Shown one piece after another: positions 28,127-36,940 of a DNA stretch of 43,675 bases. The notes beneath the pieces are model-generated. The model saw only the letters and a list, made by a program, of their open reading frames with translations. It ran no database searches and was not told the origin of the DNA. How positions within the stretch are numbered: position 1 is the stretch's first letter; every line of letters begins with the position of its first letter. The position numbers and the translations under genes were made by a program. The stretch lies in the IMG/VR virus record IMGVR_UViG_3300024259_000067, positions 1 to 43,675 of that record; one strand, 5' to 3'. The DNA is from a virus.

Positions 28127-29188
28127 ATGACCATCGTCAACGTCTGCTCACCCACATTTGATCCCTGCGATAGCTATGGAATACTGGCTACCGAATTGGT
28201 GGACGGTCTTGGGTCGCTTGGTTGGGATGTGAATACGATAGGAAGTAAAGCTCCGAACCGTTCAATTCGCATAGCACCAGGCGGTATTCTGTTAGGATAC
28301 CCGACGCTACACAAAACATATGGCGCAATGAGCAATATTGGGCCAAAGCTGGCGTTGACGATGTTTGAAAGCACTGTGTTACCAGATGGTTGGGTCGATA
28401 GACTGAATAAGTGTGATGCGGTAGTTGTCCCCGCCAGGTGGTTGGTCAGGGTGTTCCGACAGAATGGTGTCGCTGTTCCTATCCATGTCGTTCCGTTGGG
28501 TATCAATGATGTGTACAAGGGATATTCCCCACGCACAAAAAAGACCCCATTCACGTTCATTGCAATTGGTGATCGTGGACTTCGCAAAGCCTGGAACAAA
28601 GTAATATTTGCATTCAACCAGGCGTTTGGCGACAACATGGATTACAGGCTAATCATCAAATCTCGTAATCTTGGAATGTCACTCAACAACCCTAACATCG
28701 AAGTAATAAAAGAAGATTACACGGATGAGCAGATGGCCGCGTTGTATAGACGTAGCCATGTGATGGTGTTTCCTTCATCCGGTGAAGGTTTCGGGCTACC
28801 TCCCAGAGAGTTCGCCGCGACAGGCGGCATATCGCTGGCAACTAATTGGGGCGGTACAGCCGATGACATCAGCCAGTGGGGTATACCACTCCCGTATCAA
28901 ATAGTGGATGCCTGGGATGATAGGTCAGATTGGCGCGGTTCAATGGGACATTGGGCATCAGTCGATCAGGATGACATTGTGCAGGTGATGGAATCAGTAG
29001 CCGCTAATTACTACGGCTCCTATAAATCAATCGGGGCACAGTCAGCCGGGTTTGTCGCAGCCCATTATCGTTGGTCGGTCTTCACATCAAAGATAGCAAG
29101 TATCTGGGAACAAATCGCGGAGGAACAATATGGCAACAGCCACAGCAGAAGAGAGGTCTCGGTTGCGTCGGCAAGCAGGGTTGGATAA
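28127..29188 (+). CDS. GT4-family (GT-B) glycosyltransferase
   Basis: The C-terminal domain carries the retaining GT4 signature VFPSSGEGFGLPPREFAATG, with Glu220 and Glu228 (EX7E), and a preceding NPNIEVIKEDYTDEQMAALY donor region. The N-terminal domain holds SPTFDPCDSYGILATELVDG. At 353 residues it is a typical GT4 enzyme. It lies directly after the major capsid gene and overlaps the connector gene by 59 bases, so it is part of the head operon. Capsid glycosylation is a reasonable inference; the acceptor is unknown. Confidence 0.9.
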   Translation: MTIVNVCSPTFDPCDSYGILATELVDGLGSLGWDVNTIGSKAPNRSIRIAPGGILLGYPTLHKTYGAMSNIGPKLALTMFESTVLPDGWVDRLNKCDAVVVPARWLVRVFRQNGVAVPIHVVPLGINDVYKGYSPRTKKTPFTFIAIGDRGLRKAWNKVIFAFNQAFGDNMDYRLIIKSRNLGMSLNNPNIEVIKEDYTDEQMAALYRRSHVMVFPSSGEGFGLPPREFAATGGISLATNWGGTADDISQWGIPLPYQIVDAWDDRSDWRGSMGHWASVDQDDIVQVMESVAANYYGSYKSIGAQSAGFVAAHYRWSVFTSKIASIWEQIAEEQYGNSHSRREVSVASASRVG

Positions 29189-29519
29189 AACAAAACTGCC
29201 CGACACTGAAATCAACCAGATGTTTACAGAAGCAGAAGAGATGTATCCCGTGACGACCTACAGCCGATCTGTGTGGTTTGCTGCGGTACGTCTTCAAGTC
29301 GCTAAGGATATGATGGCTGAAGCCGCGCAGCGTGTTTCTCACTCTCAGGGACAAAGCCAAACAAGTTTATCCGACAGGTTCCGCCATATGAAGGATGTAG
29401 TGGCGATGTACGAATCTGACCTGGAAAAGCTGATTAGCAAAACAGTCCAATTGCCGTTAGCACGATGGGGCAGAACGAAGACAGTCCCATCAAGGACGAA
29501 GGAATATCCCGATGGCTAA
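29130..29519 (+). CDS. Head-tail connector protein (gp6-like)
   Basis: Helical 129-aa protein (TEINQMFTEAEEMYPV, SVWFAAVRLQVAKDMMAEAA, LSDRFRHMKDVVAMYESDLE) in the position of the first connector after the capsid. GGAGG six bases before the ATG. The helix pattern with a tyrosine-proline turn resembles HK97 gp6/SPP1 gp15 adaptors. The start overlaps the glycosyltransferase gene. Confidence 0.75.
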   Translation: MATATAEERSRLRRQAGLDKTKLPDTEINQMFTEAEEMYPVTTYSRSVWFAAVRLQVAKDMMAEAAQRVSHSQGQSQTSLSDRFRHMKDVVAMYESDLEKLISKTVQLPLARWGRTKTVPSRTKEYPDG

Positions 29520-29862
29520 ATTGTCCACATTCAATGCTGCGGCAATCGCCTCAGACGCTTGGGTGCGGATCAATGACAAGCCGTCCAGTATATCAATCTT
29601 ACGTAACGACACGCTGCCTCTGATGGCAGCGCAGACAGTGAGAATAGAGCGTGGAGCTATCGGTGATACGGCTTCCGGTGGGGCAGGTGAAACGATGATT
29701 ACGGGTGTAAACATCTTTGGTGTCCGCGATCATCAGACTGTAGCAGATACAGACATCCAGCGCGGTGACACTTTCGATCTGGATGGTGTGCTTTACCAGG
29801 TGACAAACGTCAACCTCACGCTGCCCGGAGAGATACAAGCAAGCGGAAAGGTCATTCAGTAA
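29512..29862 (+). CDS. Head closure / stopper protein
   Basis: 116-aa beta-rich protein (IERGAIGDTASGGAGETMIT, VADTDIQRGDTFDLDGVLYQ, VNLTLPGEIQASGKVI), typical of the small barrel that seals the connector. The GDTF..DGVLYQV pattern is common in head-closure proteins. Its start and stop both overlap neighbours. Assignment by position and fold. Confidence 0.75.
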   Translation: MAKLSTFNAAAIASDAWVRINDKPSSISILRNDTLPLMAAQTVRIERGAIGDTASGGAGETMITGVNIFGVRDHQTVADTDIQRGDTFDLDGVLYQVTNVNLTLPGEIQASGKVIQ

Positions 29863-30260
29863 TGGGCGTTAATTGGCATGGTAGTGACGAGAGAGTCGCC
29901 AGAAACATTCGTGACTATGGCGGTGAAGTCAAATGGGCCGTTAAACAAGTTGGCTTGGCGATTGCTCCGATGCTAGAAGCATATGCCAAGCAAAATGCAG
30001 ACTGGACTGACCGCACAGCTAACGCGAGGCAATCATTAGCTGGGTATGTGCATGACAAGCCGCCGCAGGACTTTGGCGGGCTTGAATACCCAACGCCGGA
30101 TGAGATTGCCAAAGATATTGTCATGGTCTATCTGTCGCATGGTGTGGAATATGGTATTTACCTGGAGACAAAATACGCCGGAAAGTACGCGGTGATCTGG
30201 GACAGTATCGAAGCACTGATTCCAACCATTCGCAATATGTTGCAAGGGATTTTTAAGTGA
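29862..30260 (+). CDS. HK97 gp10-like tail component
   Basis: The NADWTDRTANARQSLAG segment, VMVYLSHGVEYGIYLETKYA and GKYAVIWDSIEALIPTI follow the conserved HK97-gp10-like order (short helix, then HGVxYGxYLE, then PtIE-type helix). It is a tail or neck component between head closure and tail terminator. The stop overlaps the next start. Confidence 0.85.
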   Translation: MGVNWHGSDERVARNIRDYGGEVKWAVKQVGLAIAPMLEAYAKQNADWTDRTANARQSLAGYVHDKPPQDFGGLEYPTPDEIAKDIVMVYLSHGVEYGIYLETKYAGKYAVIWDSIEALIPTIRNMLQGIFK

Positions 30261-30703
30261 TGGCTATCCTACGTGATGCACTAAAAACCTTTCTCGCTGC
30301 TGACGAGACACTGAGCGGATTGTTGCCTGGTGGGGTGCTGGATATTAATGAACTCCCGCAAACCGACTATGGACTAACCAATGTGCCGCGCAGTGGGGCA
30401 GTGATTAGCCCATTCGCTGTAATTCGCTGGCGTGGGACTGTAGGGAAAGAAATCATCGGTCTTACTGAACGCAGGACTGTTGAAATATATGTATATGAAG
30501 CGCGACGCGGCTACGCGATCATCGAACAAGCCAAGCGTCGCATCAAAACAATCTTGAATCGTACACAGATACAGGCAGACGATGCCGGTATCGCAATGTT
30601 TCACTGGCAAACATCTGGCGGGTTGTTCCCGGCACAGGAACTCAATGGTGCATCGGGAGAGATGATCCGCTATTACGTAGATTACGAAGTCATAGACTCG
30701 TAA
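30260..30703 (+). CDS. Tail terminator (tail completion) protein
   Basis: 147 residues: helical start MAILRDALKTFLAADETL, then beta strands FAVIRWRGTV and RRTVEIYVYEARRGYA, then a helix with KRRIKTILNRTQI and a final strand RYYVDYEVI. This alpha/beta arrangement and the position before the tail tube gene match tail terminators. The ATG at 30260 overlaps the upstream stop (TGATG); a GTG one codon earlier is open. Confidence 0.75.
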   Translation: MAILRDALKTFLAADETLSGLLPGGVLDINELPQTDYGLTNVPRSGAVISPFAVIRWRGTVGKEIIGLTERRTVEIYVYEARRGYAIIEQAKRRIKTILNRTQIQADDAGIAMFHWQTSGGLFPAQELNGASGEMIRYYVDYEVIDS

Positions 30704-30716
30704 GGAAGGAATTATC

Positions 30717-31286
30717 ATGGAATATGCAGAGATTCTATATTCACTCGTTGCTTTGTACATCGCAGAGTTGAACGCTGACGGTTCATACGACACGCCGGTA
30801 CTGGTCGCAAATGGTCAGGCTTTCGTGTATGAGCCTGAATCAGACAATGATGAGATGCGCGGCTATGGTGTGGTCAAAGAAGGTTTGAGTGTACCGATCA
30901 AAGCCAAAGTGACACTCAAAGGCGGCGGATATGACACCACCGCACTGGCGATCATGGCCGGTGCAACTGCGACAGAAAGCGGTGCATCCGGTAATCGCGT
31001 AACAACTGTTGACGTACCTGCTGGCGGCGCTGGGTTGGGGCATTTTGCTATTATCGGCAAGGTCGCGGCCAAAGAAGGACAAGCAGCCGTTCTAGGATTG
31101 GAAAAAGTAATGTTGAGCACTCCCCCGTCATTCACAGCCGATGGGGAAAATAACAAGTTCAACAATATGGATGCCGAAGGCAACGCCTATCCCGTCACGG
31201 TTCTGTCACGCCTCAAGCGATATGAAGACGCAACTGACTTCACCGCACCGACATCGGGCGCTGACATTACGGCCTTCTTCGCCTAA
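30717..31286 (+). CDS. Major tail (tube) protein
   Basis: 189 residues of beta-rich sequence: YSLVALYIAELNADGSYDTP, VPIKAKVTLKGGGYDTTALA, AALGLEKVMLSTPP-like strands and VTVLSRLKRYEDATDF. The position between tail terminator and tail chaperones is diagnostic. AAGGAAGGA precedes the ATG. Confidence 0.85.
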   Translation: MEYAEILYSLVALYIAELNADGSYDTPVLVANGQAFVYEPESDNDEMRGYGVVKEGLSVPIKAKVTLKGGGYDTTALAIMAGATATESGASGNRVTTVDVPAGGAGLGHFAIIGKVAAKEGQAAVLGLEKVMLSTPPSFTADGENNKFNNMDAEGNAYPVTVLSRLKRYEDATDFTAPTSGADITAFFA

Positions 31287-31297
31287 AGGATTGCCCT

Positions 31298-31801
31298 ATG
31301 ACACAGAACGGTAATAAGCAAATGGAAGTAACGCCAGCAGTTCAATGGAAGCGTCAAACTCAACTCGTTGAACTGCCTTCTGGCAATGTGGTCGAGATCA
31401 TGGAAATCGACATTAGTGGGTTTATTTTGTCGGGTGATAGCTCTATCCCTGATTTTCTTACTACGCAGGTTCTCGCTGGAATGAACGGAGGAATGAACGG
31501 GCAGGGATCACAACCAAAAGAAGTCGAAATCGGCTCTGATGATTTTGAGAAACTACTGCCGTTTATTGAGCGGGTTGCCACTATGACAATTGTTAATCCG
31601 GTTATCGTAACCGACAGAAAGCCAGATTACGATAATGGCGAAATCCATCTTTCGGATATAGACGTGACCGACAAGATTTTCCTGTTTACATCTTTGATGC
31701 CGTCTCAGGAGATGAGCGCCGTTGCGTCCTTTCGTGAGAAACCGGGAGCAAGTGTGGGTACTGTTCAACAAGGCCCAGTCATTCGGGAAACTACCAAGTG
31801 A
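31298..31801 (+). CDS. Tail assembly chaperone, first frame
   Basis: 167 residues; after a beta N-terminal region (WKRQTQLVELPSGNVVEIME) come an acidic helical part (EIGSDDFEKLLPFIERVATM), DVTDKIFLFTSLMPSQEMSA and a polar tail. It lies between tube and tape-measure genes, the place of the G/GT chaperone pair. The following frame overlaps its last 80 bases in the +1 (or -2) frame, so a frameshift product is possible. Confidence 0.8.
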   Translation: MTQNGNKQMEVTPAVQWKRQTQLVELPSGNVVEIMEIDISGFILSGDSSIPDFLTTQVLAGMNGGMNGQGSQPKEVEIGSDDFEKLLPFIERVATMTIVNPVIVTDRKPDYDNGEIHLSDIDVTDKIFLFTSLMPSQEMSAVASFREKPGASVGTVQQGPVIRETTK

Positions 31802-32039
31802 ACTGCTAAGGCTCGACAATAGCTGGGTTTGCTATCAGTTCGACAATGCTGTGCATACATTAGGCGTGCATGTCCAAAACAAGCTGAATAAGCGGGACAA
31901 GGATGGACGGCCTAAATACACAATTCAAGAAGCTCTGAATATCCCGCTTGAGCCAATCGTAGTCGATCTTGACCGAATGCCGCGTGTCGCGGGAGTTGAT
32001 GTCGTAGTAGTGCCAAAGAAAGGTTCGTCGAATGAGTGA
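31722..32039 (+). CDS. Tail assembly chaperone, second (overlapping) frame
   Basis: WVLFNKAQSFGKLPSELLRL, then a CYQFDNAVHTLGVH segment, the recognisable second chaperone pattern (LPSE..., FD.AV..G). The frame opens at a TTG (31722) and has a GTG near 31752, with no good ribosome site. It may be made by frameshifting from the 31298 gene as an extended GT protein. The needed shift is +1 or -2, unlike the usual -1. The stop overlaps the tape-measure start. Confidence 0.75.
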   Translation: MRPFVRNREQVWVLFNKAQSFGKLPSELLRLDNSWVCYQFDNAVHTLGVHVQNKLNKRDKDGRPKYTIQEALNIPLEPIVVDLDRMPRVAGVDVVVVPKKGSSNE

Positions 32040-35000
32040 CTATAATGTGGGTAATGCTCACGGGACGGTCACAATCGATTCCAGTGGTATAGATGCTTCG
32101 CTTCAAAATGCGCAGCGTGGATTTAGGAATCTAACCAGAGACATCGGTGGCGGTATGCAGCGCGTGGGTGGGAGTATCTCAGGCGTTGGCACAAAGCTGT
32201 CGATGCTGACCCTGCCGCTTGTAGCCGTTGGTACTGGTGGGCTACGAACTGCCATGCAGTTTGATACGGCTATGAATGCCATCTCTGCCAGGACCGGATT
32301 GACTGGCGAAAAGCTGGAAGAAGTTAAACAACTGTCGATGGACATGGGCGCAGCGACTGTGTTTAGTAGCCAACAGTCGGCAGATGCTATGCTCCAGATG
32401 CTTACTGCTGGTATGGACGTTGAACAGGCCATGGCAGCATTGCCCAATGTGCTCAATGCTGCGGCAGCTTCTGGCGCTGATCTAGGAACATCGGCTGACC
32501 TCGTTACGAATATCATGTCCAGTTTCAGTCTGACGGCTGAAGACACCACCGACATTGTTGAGAACATGAGCCGCGCAGCCGCAAGCTCTCCTGCTGATAT
32601 GCTGGAGATGGGCGTTGCCCTTCAGCGTTTGGGCGGTATGGCTTCAAATATGGGCATCAGTGTCAACGAGGCCTCCGCGACACTGGCGATCCTGGCGAAC
32701 AACGGTATACGTGGTGAAGCAGCAGCCACACAGCTACGCTCTATGCTCCTGAACATGCAACAAGATACACCAGGCGTATCCGCAGCGTGGGAGAAACTAG
32801 GAACATCGCTGTTTGATGCCGATGGTAAGGCCCGTGACCTCAATGATGTTTTTGAAGAAATGAAAGTCGCTATGGCCGACATGAGCGAGGAAGAAAAGTC
32901 GGCGATCATCACGGATTTGGCTGGTTCGTATGGTATGACGGCCATGAATGCTCTGTTGGCAGGAGAATCCATCGAATCAATGCAGGAGAAGATGGGCGAT
33001 CAGTCATCAGCCGCAGAAGTTGCCGCCGCCAGGATGGACACATTCGAGGGCGTGATTACCTCACTCAAAGGTAGTGTCGAGACCTTCATGATAACAACGC
33101 TGTTGCCATTTATGAATAATGTTCTCAAACCGCTTGGCGAACAGGCGATTGTGTTGGTCAATAGCTTCACCGCATGGGCCAATGCTCATCCACAATTAGT
33201 CGGTCAAATTATGGGGCTGCTGGCTGTCTTGACAATGGCCGGTCCGACTCTGTTCTTTGTAGGTAAGATGATCTCGATATTGGGCGGAATTATAGGGTTT
33301 GTTTTATCCCCCATTGGACTGCTTGCGGCTGGGATCGCGGCCATTGTTTATGCCTTTCAGGATGCGCTGGCACCTCTTAGCAAAATCGGTGATATTTTTG
33401 TTGGCTTCTATGATCGAATGATGATGGCGTTTGATGCCGGTGGGATCGGTAGGGCGGTAGACTTCTTCTTCGCTCGTATCGGTGGCGTTCTTAAATCCGC
33501 ATTGAACGTGCTGGGTTCTATATTTTTGGACATCGGGGGACAACTTGTTTCGGCACTCCCCGCGATCCTGTCCGCGTTGGGTGATCTGGCCAACTGGGTG
33601 TACAACAGCATTATTTTGCCCCTCGTGAATGGTCTCTCCGGTTATGCTACAGATTTCTACAACGCTGTAGTGGAATACGGTCCTGAGATACTAAGAGGTA
33701 TCGCTGCCGGGATTATTGATCTTGCAGTTTGGGCAAACGAAAAAGTAGTCACGCCAATTGCGACTGCTCTGAGCGGTTATGCTACTGATTTCTACAACGC
33801 TGTAGTGGAATACGGTCCTGAGATACTAAGAGGTATCGCTGCCGGGATTATTGATCTAACCAACTGGGTCTGGGATAACATTATCTCTCCGGTTATTGAT
33901 GCCCTTACCGGCGCGGCAAGCGATCCTGCACTGGCCACACAAGCAACAGCCGTTGGGAAAAACATTGTCGCAAGTATTGCCAATGGCTTTATCGAAATTG
34001 GCACGATGATTTATGAGAACCTGATCGTACCTCTTGGCGAAGAATTGCAGCGCGGCTTAGAAAGTGTTTTGGGAGAATTTGGTACGAAGTTCCTGACCAC
34101 GATGATAGGCGTTGGGATTGCCTTGTTCGGCGTATCACTGGCGATAGGCGTGTTTGCCAGTGCGTGGACGGCTGTAAAAACAGCGATCATCGCGGCAAAA
34201 GCGGTTTTGATGGGCTTTAATTGGCCAATTGCGTTGCTGGTATTAGCCATAACCGCCGCAATTCTTTTCCTTGATGAATTCGCCAAGAAGCTGGGATTTG
34301 CAGGTGTCATTGAGATGCTACAGAGTACATTCGACACATGGAAAGGCATCGTTGACCAGTTCGGCACCATCATACAGGAGACGGTGGACTCATGGTTCGG
34401 CATATTTGACATGGCGTGGACAATAATTAAAAACACCGTAATCGGCATACTTGATGAAATCTCAGCAGCGTTGGGATTTGAAGATGCGACAGAGCTTTTG
34501 CAGACGGCATTGGACGGACTTGAAGCCATATTTAGCCTTTCTTTTGCCGCAATTGATGGGATTGTTGATGGTGTTGTTAAAACTGTCGAAGGGATTGTTG
34601 GCGCTCTCAATGATGTTTACACCGCCGCTATGACTTTGCTGGGATTAAGTGGGGGAGGGGGTGGGGCACCTGTCACACGATTTGGGACTACACCGGAAAC
34701 AAGCGGTACAACTGGAGATGGGCATGGGTGGTGGTCGGACAATGAATGGACAGGTTCTTCCAGCCCCTGGCAGACAGCACTCGGTTTGCTAAACCCAAAT
34801 GGTGATGCGGCAGGCACGCCCTGGACCGGTGACATGGGCATCAATACACCGACTGGGCGAACTACTCATGGGCAGGAAGGGGTCATCCCGGCCCGGCAGC
34901 GTGGTGGATTGAGAGTTTATCCCGGCAAGAACGGTGCAACACTTGAAGGTCTGGGCGAGATGTTAGCCGCGATGGTGCAGTCAATGTCTATGCCTGCGAT

Positions 35001-35163
35001 TCCAGTGGCGACTGCCGATGCCGGTGGTTCTGGCGGCGGTGGCAATAATTATTATCTGACTGTCGAGGTGCCGCTTGAGGTGCTGCGCGATGAACCGAAC
35101 CTGGCTGCTAATGCCGAGCGATTGGGCGAAACAATTATGAAGAATATCAGGGGGCAGTCATGA
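32032..35163 (+). CDS. Tape measure protein
   Basis: 1043 residues, by far the longest gene and right after the chaperones. It has a TP901-type N-terminal part (AMQFDTAMNAISARTG, SADAMLQMLTAGMDVEQAMA), hydrophobic helices at about 385-440, alternating membrane-type segments to about 860, then a Gly/Ser/Thr-rich linker and a C-terminal strand. An 83-base internal duplication sits at 33640-33857. By the usual 1.5 angstrom per residue rule the tail would be about 150 nm. Confidence 0.95.
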   Translation: MSDYNVGNAHGTVTIDSSGIDASLQNAQRGFRNLTRDIGGGMQRVGGSISGVGTKLSMLTLPLVAVGTGGLRTAMQFDTAMNAISARTGLTGEKLEEVKQLSMDMGAATVFSSQQSADAMLQMLTAGMDVEQAMAALPNVLNAAAASGADLGTSADLVTNIMSSFSLTAEDTTDIVENMSRAAASSPADMLEMGVALQRLGGMASNMGISVNEASATLAILANNGIRGEAAATQLRSMLLNMQQDTPGVSAAWEKLGTSLFDADGKARDLNDVFEEMKVAMADMSEEEKSAIITDLAGSYGMTAMNALLAGESIESMQEKMGDQSSAAEVAAARMDTFEGVITSLKGSVETFMITTLLPFMNNVLKPLGEQAIVLVNSFTAWANAHPQLVGQIMGLLAVLTMAGPTLFFVGKMISILGGIIGFVLSPIGLLAAGIAAIVYAFQDALAPLSKIGDIFVGFYDRMMMAFDAGGIGRAVDFFFARIGGVLKSALNVLGSIFLDIGGQLVSALPAILSALGDLANWVYNSIILPLVNGLSGYATDFYNAVVEYGPEILRGIAAGIIDLAVWANEKVVTPIATALSGYATDFYNAVVEYGPEILRGIAAGIIDLTNWVWDNIISPVIDALTGAASDPALATQATAVGKNIVASIANGFIEIGTMIYENLIVPLGEELQRGLESVLGEFGTKFLTTMIGVGIALFGVSLAIGVFASAWTAVKTAIIAAKAVLMGFNWPIALLVLAITAAILFLDEFAKKLGFAGVIEMLQSTFDTWKGIVDQFGTIIQETVDSWFGIFDMAWTIIKNTVIGILDEISAALGFEDATELLQTALDGLEAIFSLSFAAIDGIVDGVVKTVEGIVGALNDVYTAAMTLLGLSGGGGGAPVTRFGTTPETSGTTGDGHGWWSDNEWTGSSSPWQTALGLLNPNGDAAGTPWTGDMGINTPTGRTTHGQEGVIPARQRGGLRVYPGKNGATLEGLGEMLAAMVQSMSMPAIPVATADAGGSGGGGNNYYLTVEVPLEVLRDEPNLAANAERLGETIMKNIRGQS
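33640..33857 (+). repeat. Recent internal duplication in the tape measure gene
   Basis: Positions 33640-33722 and 33775-33857 are identical except for one base, 135 bases apart, giving a 45-residue repeat (GYATDFYNAVVEYGPEILRG in both copies). The near-identity at synonymous sites means the event is recent. It lengthens the tape by a multiple of the helical repeat. Confidence 0.9.
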
Positions 35164-36032
35164 CGACATACGGCGGCATAGTCCGCTTTGGTGATTATAA
35201 TCTCCCGAACCTGGGGCGCTTCACATGTGATTTCGCTATGCAGCAGACGCAAATGGTGCCATTGCCTGGCATGGACGGTGGATTTGACATGTATGGCGAT
35301 GATCCTGCCCCGTTTGCTCCCGGTGGCGGCAATGTAACACAAGATATTAAGGTCATCTCCTCGGATCGCGCCGGGATGGATGCACTGCGCGATGCCGTCA
35401 AGCTGATGAGCAGTTATGGATTAGCCAGACTGGTTTATCAGCCGACGGAATCCACTGACCAGGTGCGTTGGACGTGGGCAAGACTCGTTTCTCCCAACAT
35501 GGTTGAAGATAAGGGATGGCAAACCGATTTATGGCAACCTGTGACGCTCACATTTATCTGCCCGGAACCGGTATGGTGGGTTGACACTCATGTCGGTTGG
35601 TCCATCGGCGATGGCAGTAAGATCGGCGATTTGGCACTGACGATTGGCGAAGGTGGTCATGAGATATTGGCCTCCGGTGTTTCATCGACAGACACGCTGG
35701 ACAACGATGGCAATACAAAAAGCATCCCACAGATCGTTGTTGTTCCACAAGTGGGAGATAGTTGCGAAAATCCAACGATCCAACGATTGATTGGGACACT
35801 GGTTGTTGACGAGGTGGTCTACACCGGGACATTGAGTGCCGGTGATACTTTGAGCATTAATGGCAAAACAGGCGCGATTACGGTCAACGGGTCATCTGAT
35901 TGGGCGAATATCAGTTATGAACATCGTGATTTCCTGCGATTGTTGCCGGGCGAAAACTCCATCAAGGTTGTTTTTGCCAATGCCGGTGATGCGGCCACGG
36001 TGACATTCTACTACCGAGATAGCTATAGATAG
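35160..36032 (+). CDS. Distal tail protein (Dit-like)
   Basis: An N-terminal strand-rich domain (GGIVRFGDYNLPNLGRFT, PLPGMDGGFDMYG) and a C-terminal galectin-like part (SSDWANISYEHRDFLRLLPG, IKVVFANAGDAATVTFYY), typical of Dit proteins. The PGENSIKV loop is a common Dit ending. It lies directly after the tape measure (4-base overlap), where Dit is expected. It forms the ring at the tail tip. Confidence 0.82.
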   Translation: MTTYGGIVRFGDYNLPNLGRFTCDFAMQQTQMVPLPGMDGGFDMYGDDPAPFAPGGGNVTQDIKVISSDRAGMDALRDAVKLMSSYGLARLVYQPTESTDQVRWTWARLVSPNMVEDKGWQTDLWQPVTLTFICPEPVWWVDTHVGWSIGDGSKIGDLALTIGEGGHEILASGVSSTDTLDNDGNTKSIPQIVVVPQVGDSCENPTIQRLIGTLVVDEVVYTGTLSAGDTLSINGKTGAITVNGSSDWANISYEHRDFLRLLPGENSIKVVFANAGDAATVTFYYRDSYR

Positions 36033-36041
36033 GGGTTAGGC

Positions 36042-36923
36042 ATGGCTGTAAATTACGATCTGATAGTCAATGGTAACGATGCAAATGCGGCGAACTTCAA
36101 TTCACCATTGCAACAATTGGATGATGCGATTGAGAACATCAAGGATGGTACTGCGGCGATGTCTGCACCACAGATTACATCGCACGTCAACAGCACACAC
36201 GATCATAGTGATGCTGCCAATGGCGGGAAAGTGCCGTTTGATGAATTAGATACAACCGGCGAAACTGTGGGAAATTTGCTGGCGGTGGGATCGAGCAATA
36301 ACGTGGTGACTGTCGCTGACAAATGGGAGGTCGGTGATATTCTCCCGAAAGCGAAGGTATCAGATAGCTCTAATCTTTGGTTGCGCCTTGATGGGCGAAC
36401 GGTTGGTAATGCTGACTCCGGCGGTACGGCAAGAGCCAACGCTGATATGGAAGACCTGTTTTTGCATTTGTGGACTGAGTTTACCAACTCCGAGTTGGTG
36501 ATACAAAACAGTTCGGGCACACCGACTACACGCCTGGCGACTGCCGCGCTCGATTGGGCGGATGATAAGCGGCTGCCGTTGCCGGATGGACGTGGAAAGG
36601 TGCTGGCAGGAATGGATGATCCGAGTGGCTCTGATCCGGCCAATATTGTGACTGATTCAGAGGCCGATGCTATGGGCGGCTCTATGGGTGAGGAGACACA
36701 TCAATTAGTTGCATCTGAAATCCCCGCACACACTCATACTACAACAGTACCAGTACGCGCCACAACAGGCGGTACACCAATTACCACTAGAGTCGGTAGC
36801 TCTAATTCTCTCGGTAGTGATTTTGTGATTAACATAGCCTCTACATCAATAGGCAGTAGCGGCACTCATAACAATATGCAACCAACGTTGTTCATTAATT
36901 ACTTCATCTATACGGGCAATTAG
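36042..36923 (+). CDS. Tail-collar / microcystin-dependent-protein-like fibre protein
   Basis: The middle and C-terminal parts carry WLRLDGRTVG and PLPDGRGKVLAGMDDPSG, then a SEIPAHTHTTTVP segment and GTHNNMQPTLFINYFI. These are the classic collar-domain features, a G-rich turn, an HxH metal site and the final NNMQPTLFINY motif. The N-terminal part reads like a fibre-attachment region (NAANFNSPLQQLDDAIENI). It is likely a tail-tip or fibre subunit. Confidence 0.88.
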   Translation: MAVNYDLIVNGNDANAANFNSPLQQLDDAIENIKDGTAAMSAPQITSHVNSTHDHSDAANGGKVPFDELDTTGETVGNLLAVGSSNNVVTVADKWEVGDILPKAKVSDSSNLWLRLDGRTVGNADSGGTARANADMEDLFLHLWTEFTNSELVIQNSSGTPTTRLATAALDWADDKRLPLPDGRGKVLAGMDDPSGSDPANIVTDSEADAMGGSMGEETHQLVASEIPAHTHTTTVPVRATTGGTPITTRVGSSNSLGSDFVINIASTSIGSSGTHNNMQPTLFINYFIYTGN

Positions 36924-36940
36924 AGACGAAAGGAAATGTT

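Noticed and set aside
31722-31801. Standard -1 frameshift site for the tail chaperones
   Set aside because: The second frame is +1/-2 relative to the first, so a -1 slippery heptamer cannot join them.
34011-34610. Leftward 199-codon frame inside the tape measure
   Set aside because: Antisense to the strong tape-measure frame, with no initiation signal; Ser/Ile/Pro-rich shadow composition.
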